Assembly (NCBI RefSeq): GCF_025465255.1
Contig: NZ_JAODNI010000092.1
Location: forward strand, 62,001-126,000
DNA from: Pseudonocardia sp.
GTDB taxonomy: Bacteria > Actinomycetota > Actinomycetes > Mycobacteriales > Pseudonocardiaceae
Reading direction: 5' to 3'
Length of the DNA stretch: 64,000 bases
The notes under the pieces: model-generated
What the model was told of the DNA's origin: nothing
The model's input: the letters and a program-made list of their open reading frames with translations, nothing else
The model's database searches: none
Translations under genes and position numbers: made by a program
Part shown: positions 16,705 through 24,927 of the stretch, one piece after another
Layout: each line of letters opens with the position of its first letter
Position numbering within the stretch: the stretch's first letter is position 1

Positions 16705-16753
16705 CACGAACGGCACCCTCGTGCGGACCTACCGCACGAGGGTGCCGTTCGTG
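16705..16753. terminator. 22-bp perfect inverted repeat, palindrome family
   Basis: The arms 16705-16726 and 16732-16753 are perfectly complementary over a 5-base loop, between the MaoC stop and the convergent Nudix gene. The arm contains ACGAACGGCACCCTCG, which differs from the palindrome at 5727-5779 by one base. It is a probable bidirectional terminator and a repeated element. Confidence 0.75.
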
Positions 16754-16771
16754 CGTGACGGGGGAGGGGTG

Positions 16772-17176
16772 TCACGGGAAGGCGCGGGGGAGGACGGCCC
16801 ACTCCGCGAGGGTCTCCGCGAGCAGGTCGACCTTCTCCAGCGCCGCGAACTCCGCCGCGTCGACGAACCTCGCCTCGTCCGCGTCGTCGCCCGCGGTCAG
16901 CTCGCCGCCGACCGCGTCGCAGAGGTAGTCCGCGATGACGTAGCCGCCGCGGACGACCGTGCCGACGAGCCGACCCGGGACGACGACGAGGCCCGTCTCC
17001 TCAGCCATCTCACGGACCAGCGCGGCGGCGTCGTCCTCGCCGGGTTCGACGCGGCCGCCGGGCAGCGACCACAGGCCCCGGCCCGGATCGTGGCCGCGGC
17101 GGATCAGCAACAGCCGGCCGCGGGCGTCGAAGACGAGACCGCCCACGCAGGGGACGCGTCGCTCGGAGCCGGACAT
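16772..17176 (-). CDS. Nudix hydrolase
   Basis: A 134-aa Nudix protein that cleaves a nucleoside diphosphate linked to another moiety. The complete Nudix box [20 protein letters not shown] continuing TGL is at about residues 41-63, with the required Gly, REUxEE and Gly positions. The short length and MutT-like layout fit a housecleaning or NTP/ADP-ribose pyrophosphatase. Minus-strand TAGCGT (17190-17185) is 8 bases before the ATG. It is convergent with the MaoC gene. The substrate is unknown. Confidence 0.85.
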   Translation of the reverse strand: MSGSERRVPCVGGLVFDARGRLLLIRRGHDPGRGLWSLPGGRVEPGEDDAAALVREMAEETGLVVVPGRLVGTVVRGGYVIADYLCDAVGGELTAGDDADEARFVDAAEFAALEKVDLLAETLAEWAVLPRAFP

Positions 17177-17325
17177 CGGACGGGACGCTACTCGACGGCC
17201 GGCCGGATGGATCGATGCAGGAGATCGGCCGCTCGGACCCGGGGATCGGGCCGGCCGACGAGGATCTGCCCGAAAAACCCCTGGATAGGTGATGTTTCGC
17301 TACCGTGCGTCGTCGCCCGGAGCGG

Positions 17326-17331
17326 TACGCT
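17326..17331 (+). promoter_or_regulatory. -10 element for the small ORF/PH-domain operon
   Basis: TACGCT at 17326-17331 is the best -10 in the gap after the divergent Nudix gene. It would give a 5' UTR of about 75 bases before the GTG at 17414. Confidence 0.4.
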
Positions 17332-17413
17332 CCCCGCGTGGCCGGTACCCGTCCGGGCCGGTCTCCGGTAGACATGATCTTGCAACCTGTCCTCGGGCCT
17401 GAACGGTGGTCGT

Positions 17414-17572
17414 GTGAACGTCAAGAAGCTCGTGACGCTCCTCGTCGTTGCTCTTGTGGTGTTCTTCATCCTGACCAATCCGAACGGCGCGTCCGAGTCG
17501 GTGGGCAACATCGGCAACATCCTGTACAACTCCGCACAGTCGGTCACCACCTTCTTCACCAACTTGTTCTGA
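17414..17572 (+). CDS. Small single-pass membrane protein, 52 aa
   Basis: GTG at 17414 to TGA at 17570-17572. The product begins VNVKKLVTLLVVALVVFFIL, one membrane helix (about 5-21) after a short basic start, followed by a Ser/Asn/Gly-rich extracytoplasmic or amphipathic tail with NIGNILYNSAQS and FFTNLF. The stop is 4 bases before the PH-domain gene, so the two are surely co-transcribed. Small hydrophobic proteins of this pattern preceding bPH2 genes are common in actinobacteria in my recollection. Function unknown. Confidence 0.7.
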   Translation: MNVKKLVTLLVVALVVFFILTNPNGASESVGNIGNILYNSAQSVTTFFTNLF

Positions 17573-17576
17573 CCCC

Positions 17577-18161
17577 GTGCTGGCGCCCCGCGAGATCGAC
17601 GAGTACCTGCTCCCCACGGAGCGGCGCGTCATCCGCGTGCGCCAGCACTGGGCGGTGATGGCCAAGCACATCGTCCAGACCGCGCTGTTCGTGCTGGCGA
17701 TGGTGGTGATCGAGCGGTACCTCGACGGCATCCTCGGCGGCGGCTCCGCCTCGGACGGGTCGCTCGCCATCGGCGAGCGCGTCGTGGACAACCTGACGTT
17801 CTACCTCGCGCTGGTCGCGGTCGCGCGGTTCACGATCAACACGATCCTGTGGTGGATCGAGCGCATCGTGATCACGGACAAGCGCGTGATGCTCGCCCAG
17901 GGGATCATCACCCACAAGGTCGGCATGATGCCGCTGGGCAAGGTCACGGACCTGACCTTCCAGCGCAGCTTCGGCGGCCGGATCCTCGGCTACGGCACGC
18001 TCGTCGTGGAGTCCGCGGGCCAGATCCAGGCGCTGAACCGGATCGACTACATGCCGCGCCCCGAGGAGATCTACGAGGCGCTCTCCGAACTCGTCTTCGG
18101 CGAGAAGGGCAAGACCCGCGCCACCGGCATGCTCGCGCGTCCACGCTGGCGCCGGGGCTGA
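17577..18161 (+). CDS. Bacterial PH domain (bPH2) membrane protein
   Basis: A 194-aa protein. The N-terminal DEYLLPTERRVIRVRQHW is a typical bPH2 entry motif. Two membrane helices (about 27-45 and 65-85) follow, then the PH-like beta domain (about 95-165) with ITDKRVMLAQGIITHKVGMM and GTLVVESAGQ. It probably acts at the cytoplasmic membrane face. It starts 4 bases after the small membrane protein, and the pair may form a complex (inference). No catalytic motif is visible. Confidence 0.8.
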   Translation: MLAPREIDEYLLPTERRVIRVRQHWAVMAKHIVQTALFVLAMVVIERYLDGILGGGSASDGSLAIGERVVDNLTFYLALVAVARFTINTILWWIERIVITDKRVMLAQGIITHKVGMMPLGKVTDLTFQRSFGGRILGYGTLVVESAGQIQALNRIDYMPRPEEIYEALSELVFGEKGKTRATGMLARPRWRRG

Positions 18162-18201
18162 CCGGTCCTTCCGGCCGGGGCCGTGATCGAGACGCCCGGT
18201 C

Positions 18202-18207
18202 TAGGGT
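18202..18207 (+). promoter_or_regulatory. Leaderless -10 for the PHP gene
   Basis: TAGGGT is 6 bases before the GTG at 18214. Confidence 0.5.
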
Positions 18208-18213
18208 CGGCAG

Positions 18214-19077
18214 GTGACCCGGATCGATCTGCACACCCACTCCGTCGTCTCCGACGGCACCGAGACGCCCGAGGAGCTCGTCGCGACCGCGGCGGCCGCC
18301 GGCATCACGACCCTGGCGCTCACCGACCACGACACGACTGGCGGCTGGGCCCGCGCCGCCGCGGCGCTCTCCGCAGGGATGCAGCTGGTCCGCGGCGCGG
18401 AGTTCTCCTGCGTGAGCCCGGACGGGCGCGGGGGCACGGTCTCGGTCCACCTGCTCGGTTACCTGTTCGACCCCGAGCATCCCGCGATCGTCGACGAGCA
18501 GGCGCGGCTGCGCGAGGAACGCTCGCAGCGGCTGGTCAAGATGGTGGCCAAGCTCGCCGAGGACGGTTACCCCGTCGATCCCGGGACCGTGTTCGCTGAC
18601 CTGCCCGAGGGCACCACACCCGGCCGCCCGCACCTGGGGCAGGCGCTGATCCGGGCCGGCATCGTGGCGTCGGTCGACGAGGCGTTCGCGAAGCTGCTGC
18701 ACAACGACAGCAAGTACTACGTCGAGAAGGCGGACACCCCCGTCGAGACGGCGGTGCGGATGGTCCGCGAGGCCGGCGGAGTGCCCGTCTTCGCGCACGC
18801 CCTGGCCCGCAAGCGCGGCCGCGTGATCGAGACGTCGGTGCTCGCGGACCTCGCGGAGGAGGGCCTGGGCGGCGTCGAGGTCGACCACCCGGACCACTCC
18901 CCGGAGGACCGCGCGACGCTGCGGGGGCTCGCCGGCGAGCTCGGCCTGGTCACGACGGGGTCCAGCGACTACCACGGGACCAACAAGACGACCCCGATCG
19001 GCGCCGAGACCACCGCGCCGGACGCGCTCGAGGCGCTGCTGGCGCAGGCGAGCGGGGTCGAGCCGCTGACGGGCTGA
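18214..19077 (+). CDS. PHP-domain phosphoesterase
   Basis: A 287-aa PHP-family metal-dependent phosphoesterase. The four motifs are visible: IDLHTHSVVSDG (about 4-15), LTDHDTTGG (about 36-44), GAEFSC (about 62-67), and the C-terminal DHPDHSP and SSDYHG (about 250-255). The family includes YciV/RNase AM, a 5'-3' exonuclease acting on 3',5'-bisphosphonucleotides and short RNAs; the length and motif order fit that subfamily. It is followed by a RecB-type nuclease, possibly in a shared nucleic-acid turnover context. Confidence 0.82.
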   Translation: MTRIDLHTHSVVSDGTETPEELVATAAAAGITTLALTDHDTTGGWARAAAALSAGMQLVRGAEFSCVSPDGRGGTVSVHLLGYLFDPEHPAIVDEQARLREERSQRLVKMVAKLAEDGYPVDPGTVFADLPEGTTPGRPHLGQALIRAGIVASVDEAFAKLLHNDSKYYVEKADTPVETAVRMVREAGGVPVFAHALARKRGRVIETSVLADLAEEGLGGVEVDHPDHSPEDRATLRGLAGELGLVTTGSSDYHGTNKTTPIGAETTAPDALEALLAQASGVEPLTG

Positions 19078-19091
19078 GCAGCTGCGCTCGG

Positions 19092-19097
19092 TACCGT
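19092..19097 (+). promoter_or_regulatory. Leaderless -10 for the RecB-type nuclease gene
   Basis: TACCGT lies 6 bases before the GTG at 19104. Confidence 0.45.
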
Positions 19098-19103
19098 TGC
19101 CGC

Positions 19104-19961
19104 GTGGGTGCCGCGCGCGACAGATCTGGCGGTGAGCAGCTCGGGTTCGACCTCCTGGACGACACGGACTGGGTCCGGCCGCTGGTCCGGGTCACCCCCG
19201 CCCGCCTCGCCACCTGGGAGGCCTGTCCGCGGCGCTACCGGATGACCTACGTCGACCGGCCCGCGCCGGCCCGGGGCGGAGCCTGGGCGCACAGCACGCT
19301 CGGCGCCGTCGTCCACCTCGCCCTCCGGGCTCTGCACGCGCTGCCGGTCGCCCGGCGCACGCCGGAGACGGCCGCCGCGCTCGTCGACCGGAACTGGTCC
19401 GGCGAGGGCTACCGGGACGACGCCCAGCAGGCCGAGTACCGGGAACGGGCGAGGGACTGGCTGGCGGAGTACTGCGCCGAGCACGTGACCGGGCCGGACG
19501 CGGAGGAACCCCTGGCCGTCGAGCGGTGGGTGTCCGGGGCGGTCGGCTCGATCGTCGCCGAGGGGCGGGTCGACCGGATCGACTCCCGCGACGGCGACGC
19601 CGTGATCGTCGACTACAAGACCGGGCGCCGGGTGCCCGAACCCGAGGATGCCCGGGACTCGCCCGCGCTCGCGCTCTACGCCGTCGCCGCGGCGCACACG
19701 CTGCGCCGCGGCTGCACCCGCGTCGAGCTGCACCACCTGCCCAGCGGGCGGGTCGCCGCCTGGGAGCACGACGACACGTCGCTGGCCGGGCACGTCGCCC
19801 GCGCCGAGGCGACGGCCGCCGAGATCACCGCGGCGGCGGACGGCGGCGGCTACCCGCCGCGGACGGCGCCGCACTGCTCCACCTGCCCCGTCCGGCGGCA
19901 CTGCCCCGAGGGCCGGGCCGCCGCGCCCGAGCTCGACCCGTGGGCGTTGCTGGCGCCGTGA
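19104..19961 (+). CDS. RecB-family Fe-S nuclease, PD-(D/E)XK
   Basis: A 285-aa stand-alone nuclease of the RecB/Cas4-like PD-(D/E)XK superfamily. The catalytic motif is EGRVDRIDSRDGDAVIVDYK (about 152-171, Asp and Glu/Asp-x-Lys), followed by TGRR. The first Cys is in WEACPRRYR (about 35-43) and three more in HCSTCPVRRHC (about 253-263), the spacing of a [4Fe-4S]-clamped AddB-like nuclease. No helicase domain is present. The stop overlaps the next start by 4 bases. Confidence 0.82.
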   Translation: MGAARDRSGGEQLGFDLLDDTDWVRPLVRVTPARLATWEACPRRYRMTYVDRPAPARGGAWAHSTLGAVVHLALRALHALPVARRTPETAAALVDRNWSGEGYRDDAQQAEYRERARDWLAEYCAEHVTGPDAEEPLAVERWVSGAVGSIVAEGRVDRIDSRDGDAVIVDYKTGRRVPEPEDARDSPALALYAVAAAHTLRRGCTRVELHHLPSGRVAAWEHDDTSLAGHVARAEATAAEITAAADGGGYPPRTAPHCSTCPVRRHCPEGRAAAPELDPWALLAP

Positions 19962-20257
19962 CCACGTCCCGTACCCGCACCTCCCGCGCCGGGCGCCTGC
20001 TGCGCGGCGTGTCCGGGGTGCTCGCCGCCGGGCTCGTCGGGGTCACCGTGATCCTGCTGGCGGGTTGGGCGACGACAACGCGGACGGGCACCGCGGGTCC
20101 GGGGACGGGGATGCTGCTGGGGCACGGAGCGGCCGCGGTGGTGGCCGTCGTCGCGCAGGTCGTGGCGGACCGGCGCCGGGACCGGGCGGGCGTGCTGGCC
20201 GCCTGGGCGGCGATCGTGCTGGTCTCGGCGGTCGTGGCCTGGTACTGGCTGTTCTGA
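19958..20257 (+). CDS. Small hydrophobic membrane protein
   Basis: A 99-aa protein with three membrane segments (about 18-37, 52-69 and 78-97) separated by short polar loops, TTTRTGTAGPG and ADRRRDRAG. No family recognised. Its GTG overlaps the stop of the nuclease gene (GTGA), so it is coupled to it, and it ends the operon 18 bases before a convergent gene. Confidence 0.65.
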   Translation: MTTSRTRTSRAGRLLRGVSGVLAAGLVGVTVILLAGWATTTRTGTAGPGTGMLLGHGAAAVVAVVAQVVADRRRDRAGVLAAWAAIVLVSAVVAWYWLF

Positions 20258-20275
20258 CCCGGTACACATGTCTGA

Positions 20276-21511
20276 TCAGCCCGCGGGCCGCAGGGCCACG
20301 GCCTCGGTGCCCCGCTGCTCGACGAGCACGTCGCCCTTGGTCGCCAGCGCGACCGGCCCCGAGTAGTCACCCCGGTCCACCGGCACGGTCCGGCGCACCA
20401 CACCCCGCGTCGGGTCGACGACGGCGAGGCCGCGCGGGACGGGGACCAGCCACTGGCCCGCGTAGCTCGTCCCGGGGCCCAGCGTGCCCTTCAGGGTCCA
20501 CAGCGGGGCCAGTGCGGTGCGGTCCAGCGCGATCGTGCTCGAGCCGCTCCACCAGTAGGTCCGCTGCGTGTCCGAGGCGGTCACGGCCACGCCGTCCGGG
20601 GGTGGCGCGACCTCCGACTCCGGGATGTCCAGCCCGACGAGCGAGACCTGGGCGCCCTTGGCGTCGAGGATCTGCAGCTCGGGCGGGCCGGGCAGGACCA
20701 CGGCCGTGCGCTCGGCGGAGAGGGCGACGACCTGCGCACCCGTCGTCGGGAGCTGGCTGGAGAACGTGATCTGCGGGGTGTCGGCGTCCCCGCCGCCGTC
20801 CGGGCGCAGCACCGTGATCCGGTCCGCGGTGTCCGTCGGGCAGGATTCGACGACGCCGAGCCGACCGGCTGTCGCGGCGAACGAGTGGTACGTGCAGCCG
20901 CTGCGGGGCTGCCGTCCGGGCTGCGCGGGCGCGGTGATCACGCCGTACTCCAGGGTCTTGACCAGGTCCGAGCGCATGGCCTCGGTGTGGTCCGGGCCGG
21001 TGACGACGACCTGGCTGCCGCTGGTGAGCAGCCGGGCGCCGGGCCGGGCGTCGACGGTCCGCTGGTCCTTGCGCGTGCCGAGGTCCCCGTCGAGCGCCGC
21101 CAGCTCGCTGCAGTGCTCGTCGTCGTGGTAGAGCGCGAGAACCCGGCCGAAGCCCTCCGCGACGGTGCACAGCTGCCGGTCCCGCGTGTAGTGCCAGCGC
21201 TCGGCCCCGGTGGCGGCGTCCCGGCCGGTGACGGTCCCGCCGTCCGCGGTCACGACGCCCGGGCCGGCGGTGACGGGCAGCGGCGCGGCGGAGCTGGGCG
21301 CGCGCCAGGCCTCGGCGAACGCGTCCGGGACGTCCAGCGGGGCCTCCGGCGCGGTGCCGGGGCCCGCGGCGGGAACGGAGTCCGTCCCGGCGAGGGGACT
21401 GTGCGTGCCGTAGACGACCGCGGCGACCACGAGCACCACGACGATCGCGACGGCCGCGACGACGTCCGCAGGACGCCGGCGTTCGGGGCGGATCGGCCTG
21501 CGGCGGAGCAC
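20276..21511 (-). CDS. Membrane-anchored PQQ-like beta-propeller protein
   Basis: A 411-aa protein. The basic N-terminus VLRRRPIRPERRRP and one membrane helix (about 19-38) are followed by an extracytoplasmic domain rich in repeated GxVTGRDAATGAERWHY-like beta-propeller blades. The position next to rhlE matches M. tuberculosis Rv3212. The GTG at 21511 (minus-strand CAGGGT 6 bases before it) is preferred to the GTG at 21541, which abuts the terminator hairpin of the upstream gene. There are no enzyme motifs; a scaffold or sensing role in the envelope is possible. Confidence 0.7.
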   Translation of the reverse strand: MLRRRPIRPERRRPADVVAAVAIVVVLVVAAVVYGTHSPLAGTDSVPAAGPGTAPEAPLDVPDAFAEAWRAPSSAAPLPVTAGPGVVTADGGTVTGRDAATGAERWHYTRDRQLCTVAEGFGRVLALYHDDEHCSELAALDGDLGTRKDQRTVDARPGARLLTSGSQVVVTGPDHTEAMRSDLVKTLEYGVITAPAQPGRQPRSGCTYHSFAATAGRLGVVESCPTDTADRITVLRPDGGGDADTPQITFSSQLPTTGAQVVALSAERTAVVLPGPPELQILDAKGAQVSLVGLDIPESEVAPPPDGVAVTASDTQRTYWWSGSSTIALDRTALAPLWTLKGTLGPGTSYAGQWLVPVPRGLAVVDPTRGVVRRTVPVDRGDYSGPVALATKGDVLVEQRGTEAVALRPAG

Positions 21512-21541
21512 CTCAGCACCCTGCCACACAGGAGCGGACAC

Positions 21542-21582
21542 GACACCGGCCCGGCCCCCGAGGTGGGGGCCGGGCCGGTGTC
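21542..21582 (-). terminator. 18-bp perfect terminator hairpin after rhlE
   Basis: The arms 21542-21559 and 21565-21582 are perfectly complementary over a 5-base loop, 14 bases beyond the rhlE stop codon on the minus strand. Confidence 0.75.
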
Positions 21583-21595
21583 ATGTCCTGCTGGG

Positions 21596-23299
21596 TCAGC
21601 TGGCGGCGGCGTCCTGCTGCTCGACTCCCGCCGTGGTGCCCTCGCCGGAGCCACCGCGGCGGCGACCGCCACGGCGACGACGACGGCGCGGGGCGCCTTC
21701 GCCGTCCGTGCCGGTGGAGGCGGTGACCTCCGGGCCGGTGGCGGGAGCGGCCTCGGGGCCGGCGGCGACGCCCGCCGCGACGGGCTGGGCCTCGCCGGCC
21801 ACGGGCACGCCGGAACGGCGGCGGGTGCGCTGGCGGGTGGCCCGGTCCGAACGGGCCGGACGGTCCGCCTCCGCCTCCGGGGCCGGGGCGGCGCGGCGGT
21901 CGTCCCGGCCGTTGCGCTTCTTGTTCCGGCCGCCGTGGTCGCCCTCGGTGTCCACGTACTCGGCCTCGAGCCCGGCGCGGGTGCGCTTGGAGTGCGGCAG
22001 CCGGCCGGTGGCGTTGGTCGGGATCTCCAGGTCCGTGAACAGGTGGTCCGACGTGGAGTAGGTCTCGGCCGGCTCGTCGAGGCCGAGCTTCAGGTCGTCC
22101 GAGACCATCTTCCACTTCGGGATCTCGTCCCAGTCCACGAGCGTGACCGCGACGCCCTCCTTGCCGGCGCGGCCGGTGCGGCCGATCCGGTGGACGTAGG
22201 TCTTGGAGTCCTCGGGGCACTGGTAGTTCACGACGTGCGTGACGTCGGTGACGTCGATGCCGCGGGCCGCGACGTCCGTGGCCACCAGGACGTCGACCTT
22301 GCCGGCGCGGAACGCCCGGAGCGCCTGCTCACGGGCCCCCTGGCCGAGGTCTCCGTGCACGGCGGCGGCGGCGAACCCGCGGTCCGCGAGGTCGTCCGCG
22401 ACGCGCTGCACGGTGCGCTTGGTCCGCGCGAAGATCATCGTCAGGCCGCGGTCCTTGGCCTGCAGGACGCGGGTGAGCAGCTCGACCTTGTCCATCGCGT
22501 GCGCGCGGTAGACGAGCTGGCGGGTGCGCTCGTGGACCGAACCCTGGTCCGACTCCTCGGCGCGGATGTGCGTCGGCTGCTTCAGGAACGCCCGGGAGAG
22601 CGCGATGATCGGGCCCGGCATGGTGGCCGAGAAGAGCATCGTGTGCCGCTCGTCGGGGAGCATGCGCATGATCCGCTCGACGTCCGGCAGGAAGCCGAGG
22701 TCGAGCATCTCGTCCGCCTCGTCCAGGACGAGTGCCTTGACGCGGCCGAGCACCAGGTGGCGCTGCTCGGCGAGGTCCAGCAGGCGGCCGGGGGTACCGA
22801 CGACGACGTCCACGCCCTTGCGCAGCGCCGCGAGCTGCGGCTCGTAGGCCCGGCCGCCGTAGATCGCGGTGACCCGGACGCCGAGGTGGCTGCCGGCGTC
22901 CGCGAGGTCCTTGGCGACCTGGACGCACAGCTCACGGGTGGGGACGACGACGAGGGCCTGCGGCACGTCGCGAGTACGGTCCGCGGCGTCGCCCTCGGCG
23001 GTGGCGGCGGGCTGCTCCGACGGCGGGGTCACACGCTGCAGCAGCGGAACGCCGAAGCCGAGGGTCTTGCCCATGCCCGTGCGGGCCTGGCCGATGACGT
23101 CCTCGCCGGCGAGGGCCAGCGGGAGGGTGAGCTCCTGGATCGCGAACGTGCGCTCGATGCCGGCCTCGGCCAGCGCCTGCACGATCTCGGGGCGGACGCC
23201 CAGCTCGGCGAAGGTGGGGGACTCCTTCTTGACCGGAGCGCCGCCCTGGAGCGGGTGGGCCTCGTCGAGGGCCTCCGGGTCCGGGGTGCCCGCCTCCAC
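21596..23299 (-). CDS. rhlE: DEAD-box RNA helicase RhlE-like
   Basis: An ATP-dependent RNA helicase of at least 567 aa. The Q-motif (FAELGVRPEIVQAL, TFAIQELTLP) precedes motif I ARTGMGKT, motif II LDEADEML, motif III FSATMPG and motif VI HRIGRTGRAG. The C-terminal 130 residues are a basic, low-complexity Arg/Gly/Ala tail (RRRRRRGGRRRGGSGEG), as in cold-active RhlE proteins. The frame stays open upstream of GTG 23299 with protein-like sequence (SVPSDSFGESAEIDIPDTL), and a CTG at 23368 has GAGAGAGG 8 bases before it. The true start may therefore be non-AUG and the protein about 23 residues longer. Confidence 0.88.
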   Translation of the reverse strand: MEAGTPDPEALDEAHPLQGGAPVKKESPTFAELGVRPEIVQALAEAGIERTFAIQELTLPLALAGEDVIGQARTGMGKTLGFGVPLLQRVTPPSEQPAATAEGDAADRTRDVPQALVVVPTRELCVQVAKDLADAGSHLGVRVTAIYGGRAYEPQLAALRKGVDVVVGTPGRLLDLAEQRHLVLGRVKALVLDEADEMLDLGFLPDVERIMRMLPDERHTMLFSATMPGPIIALSRAFLKQPTHIRAEESDQGSVHERTRQLVYRAHAMDKVELLTRVLQAKDRGLTMIFARTKRTVQRVADDLADRGFAAAAVHGDLGQGAREQALRAFRAGKVDVLVATDVAARGIDVTDVTHVVNYQCPEDSKTYVHRIGRTGRAGKEGVAVTLVDWDEIPKWKMVSDDLKLGLDEPAETYSTSDHLFTDLEIPTNATGRLPHSKRTRAGLEAEYVDTEGDHGGRNKKRNGRDDRRAAPAPEAEADRPARSDRATRQRTRRRSGVPVAGEAQPVAAGVAAGPEAAPATGPEVTASTGTDGEGAPRRRRRRGGRRRGGSGEGTTAGVEQQDAAAS

Positions 23300-23702
23300 G
23301 GTTGTGTCCAGTGTGTCGGGAATGTCGATCTCGGCGGACTCGCCGAAGGAATCGCTCGGAACGGACAGGATGATCGCCTCTCTCCGCGTACAGATTCCCT
23401 GGAGCGGCTCGTCCGACCACCTGGGAGCCCGGGTGGGAGAGCCGTCGAGGCGCTGTACGCACCATGTCTGTGCGAGATGCCGGTGAGTCGGGCGCCGGTG
23501 GCGCCGACCCGTTTCCCGGCGGTTCGCTCGGTGTGCGCGGCGCTACGGGGCAAGAAAAGGAGCCTCGGGAGGCCCCGGGGTTGCGACCCCGATCGCGCAT
23601 CGCTGACCCGATGGTACCCCGAAAGGCCACGTCGGGGCACGTTGCGGGCCGCTCGGGCCGGGTGACGTGCGCCGCCTGATCGAACGGCTACGCTCGCTGA
23701 CC
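23300..23702. promoter_or_regulatory. Divergent upstream region of rhlE and the MiaE_2 gene
   Basis: This roughly 400-bp gap holds no separate gene. Its first 70 bases probably encode the true N-terminus of rhlE. On the minus strand TACCAT (23616-23611) is a possible -10, implying an rhlE leader of about 240 bases, as is common for cold-induced DEAD-box genes. On the plus strand TACGCT (23689-23694) is 8 bases before the ATG at 23703, a leaderless promoter. Confidence 0.4.
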
Positions 23703-24407
23703 ATGGTGGGCGAGTCCGGCACCGTCTCCGACGGTGGGTACGAGCGTACGGAGAACAGGGTGAACGGCAGTACCTCCCGGGCGACGGTGGACCTCCTCGG
23801 TGTCCTGGCCTACGGCGAGCTCTCCGGGTTCGACCGCCTCGCCGCGGACGCGCGCACCGCGCCGACGCTGAGCGGACGCCGTCAGCTCTCGGTGATGGCC
23901 GCGGCGGAGATGGGGCACTTCCGGCTGCTGGAGGAGCACCTGGAGCGGTTCGGCGTGACGGTCGAGGAGGCGATGACGCCGTTCGTCGCCCCGCTGGACG
24001 CCTACCACGCCTCCACCCGGCCGCGGACCTGGCTGGAGTCCCTGGTCAAGGCCTACGTCGGCGACGGTCTGGCCGCGGACTTCTACCGCGAGGTCGCCGG
24101 CTGGGTCGACGACCCGACGGGGGAGCTGGTCGAGAAGGTTCTCGCGGACACCGGGCACAGCGCGTTCGCCGAGCGTGAGGTCAGGTCCGCCTGCGCGCAG
24201 AACCGGCAGGTCCGGGACCGGCTCGCGCTCTGGGGCCGCCGGCTGCTCGGCGAGGCGGTCACCCAGGCCCAGCACATCGTGGCGGAGCGGGACGAGCTCG
24301 CGGACTTCATCGTCCGGGGGTCCGGGGACATCGCGGGGATCGCGGCGCTGATCAAGCGGCTGCAGTCCAATCACGGGAAGCGGATGGCGGCACTCGGGCT
24401 GAACTGA
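23703..24407 (+). CDS. Ferritin-like (MiaE_2) protein
   Basis: A 234-aa helical protein of the actinobacterial ferritin-like MiaE_2 group (M. tuberculosis Rv3210c context). A four-helix bundle spans about residues 20-210; candidate iron ligands are in [20 protein letters not shown] (E-x2-H) and [14 protein letters not shown] (helix 4). MiaE hydroxylates a modified tRNA adenosine; whether this branch does so is unknown. A GTG further 5' (23667) is possible, but the ATG is favoured by the leaderless -10. Confidence 0.72.
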   Translation: MVGESGTVSDGGYERTENRVNGSTSRATVDLLGVLAYGELSGFDRLAADARTAPTLSGRRQLSVMAAAEMGHFRLLEEHLERFGVTVEEAMTPFVAPLDAYHASTRPRTWLESLVKAYVGDGLAADFYREVAGWVDDPTGELVEKVLADTGHSAFAEREVRSACAQNRQVRDRLALWGRRLLGEAVTQAQHIVAERDELADFIVRGSGDIAGIAALIKRLQSNHGKRMAALGLN

Positions 24408-24508
24408 GGACGCGTTCGCCCACGGTGGACGGCCCGTGCCGCGCCCGCGCCGCCGGCTCGACTAGCCTGACGTTCGTCATCCCATCATCGTCACCAGGAG
24501 GTTCCCCG

Positions 24509-24733
24509 GTGGAGGTCAAGATCGGCATCGCGGAGAGCCCGCGGGAGCTCGTGGTGTCCAGCGGCCAGACGCCCGAGGAGGTGGAGGCCCTGGTCAACGA
24601 GGCGATGAAGTCCGCCGACGGGACGCTCGCCCTCGTCGACGACAAGGGGCGCCGCTTCCTCGTGCCCGCCGCGCGCATCTCCTACATCGAGATCGCTCCC
24701 GCGTCGCCGGCACGGGTCGGCTTCGGCTCCTGA
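24509..24733 (+). CDS. DUF3107 protein (TB9.4-like)
   Basis: A 74-aa protein matching the actinobacterial DUF3107 family: VEVKIGIAESPRELVV, then GQTPEEVEALVNEAM and the end KGRRFLVPAARISYIEI. It is a small cytoplasmic ubiquitin-like-sized fold of unknown function. The GTG at 24509 has AGGAGG 7 bases upstream. In M. tuberculosis the homologue (Rv3208A) is next to the TetR gene Rv3208; here 6 kb of inserted genes separates it from the TetR at 30881. Confidence 0.82.
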   Translation: MEVKIGIAESPRELVVSSGQTPEEVEALVNEAMKSADGTLALVDDKGRRFLVPAARISYIEIAPASPARVGFGS

Positions 24734-24747
24734 CACCCGAGTCCCCT

Positions 24748-24781
24748 CGAACGGCCGGTCCCCTCGGGGGCCGGCCGTTCG
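24748..24781 (+). terminator. Terminator after DUF3107
   Basis: CGAACGGCCGGTCCCC (24748-24763) pairs with GGGGGCCGGCCGTTCG (24766-24781) with one G-U pair, followed by TGTTTCCC. It is a strong intrinsic terminator. Confidence 0.75.
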
Positions 24782-24841
24782 TGTTTCCCGGGCCTGACCA
24801 GCGAATCCCGAAACACAGCGGTAATGACCCCTGCGTCGACC

Positions 24842-24864
24842 GATTGTTGAACAATCCTTACGCT
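24842..24864 (+). promoter_or_regulatory. Operator and -10 of the NRAMP gene
   Basis: GATTGTTGAACAATC (24842-24856) is a perfect 7-bp-arm dyad immediately before the -10 TACGCT (24859-24864), a position where a bound repressor would block RNA polymerase. ATTGTTGAACAAT matches 10 of 13 bases of a site in the promoter of the GntR gene at 26171-26899, which suggests that this regulator binds both. Confidence 0.55.
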
Positions 24865-24927
24865 CAACGAAACCGGTGCGACTGGGCTCACGGCCGTGGC
24901 CGACGTCGACACGAGCAGGGAGATTCC

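Noticed and set aside
17305-17658. A 117-codon frame overlapping the small membrane protein
   Set aside because: It runs out of frame through both the 52-aa gene and the PH-domain gene and has an Arg/Cys-rich shadow composition.
19104-20257. Cas4 and a CRISPR adaptation context for the RecB-type nuclease
   Set aside because: No cas genes or repeats are nearby, and stand-alone actinobacterial RecB-like Fe-S nucleases are common beside PHP genes.
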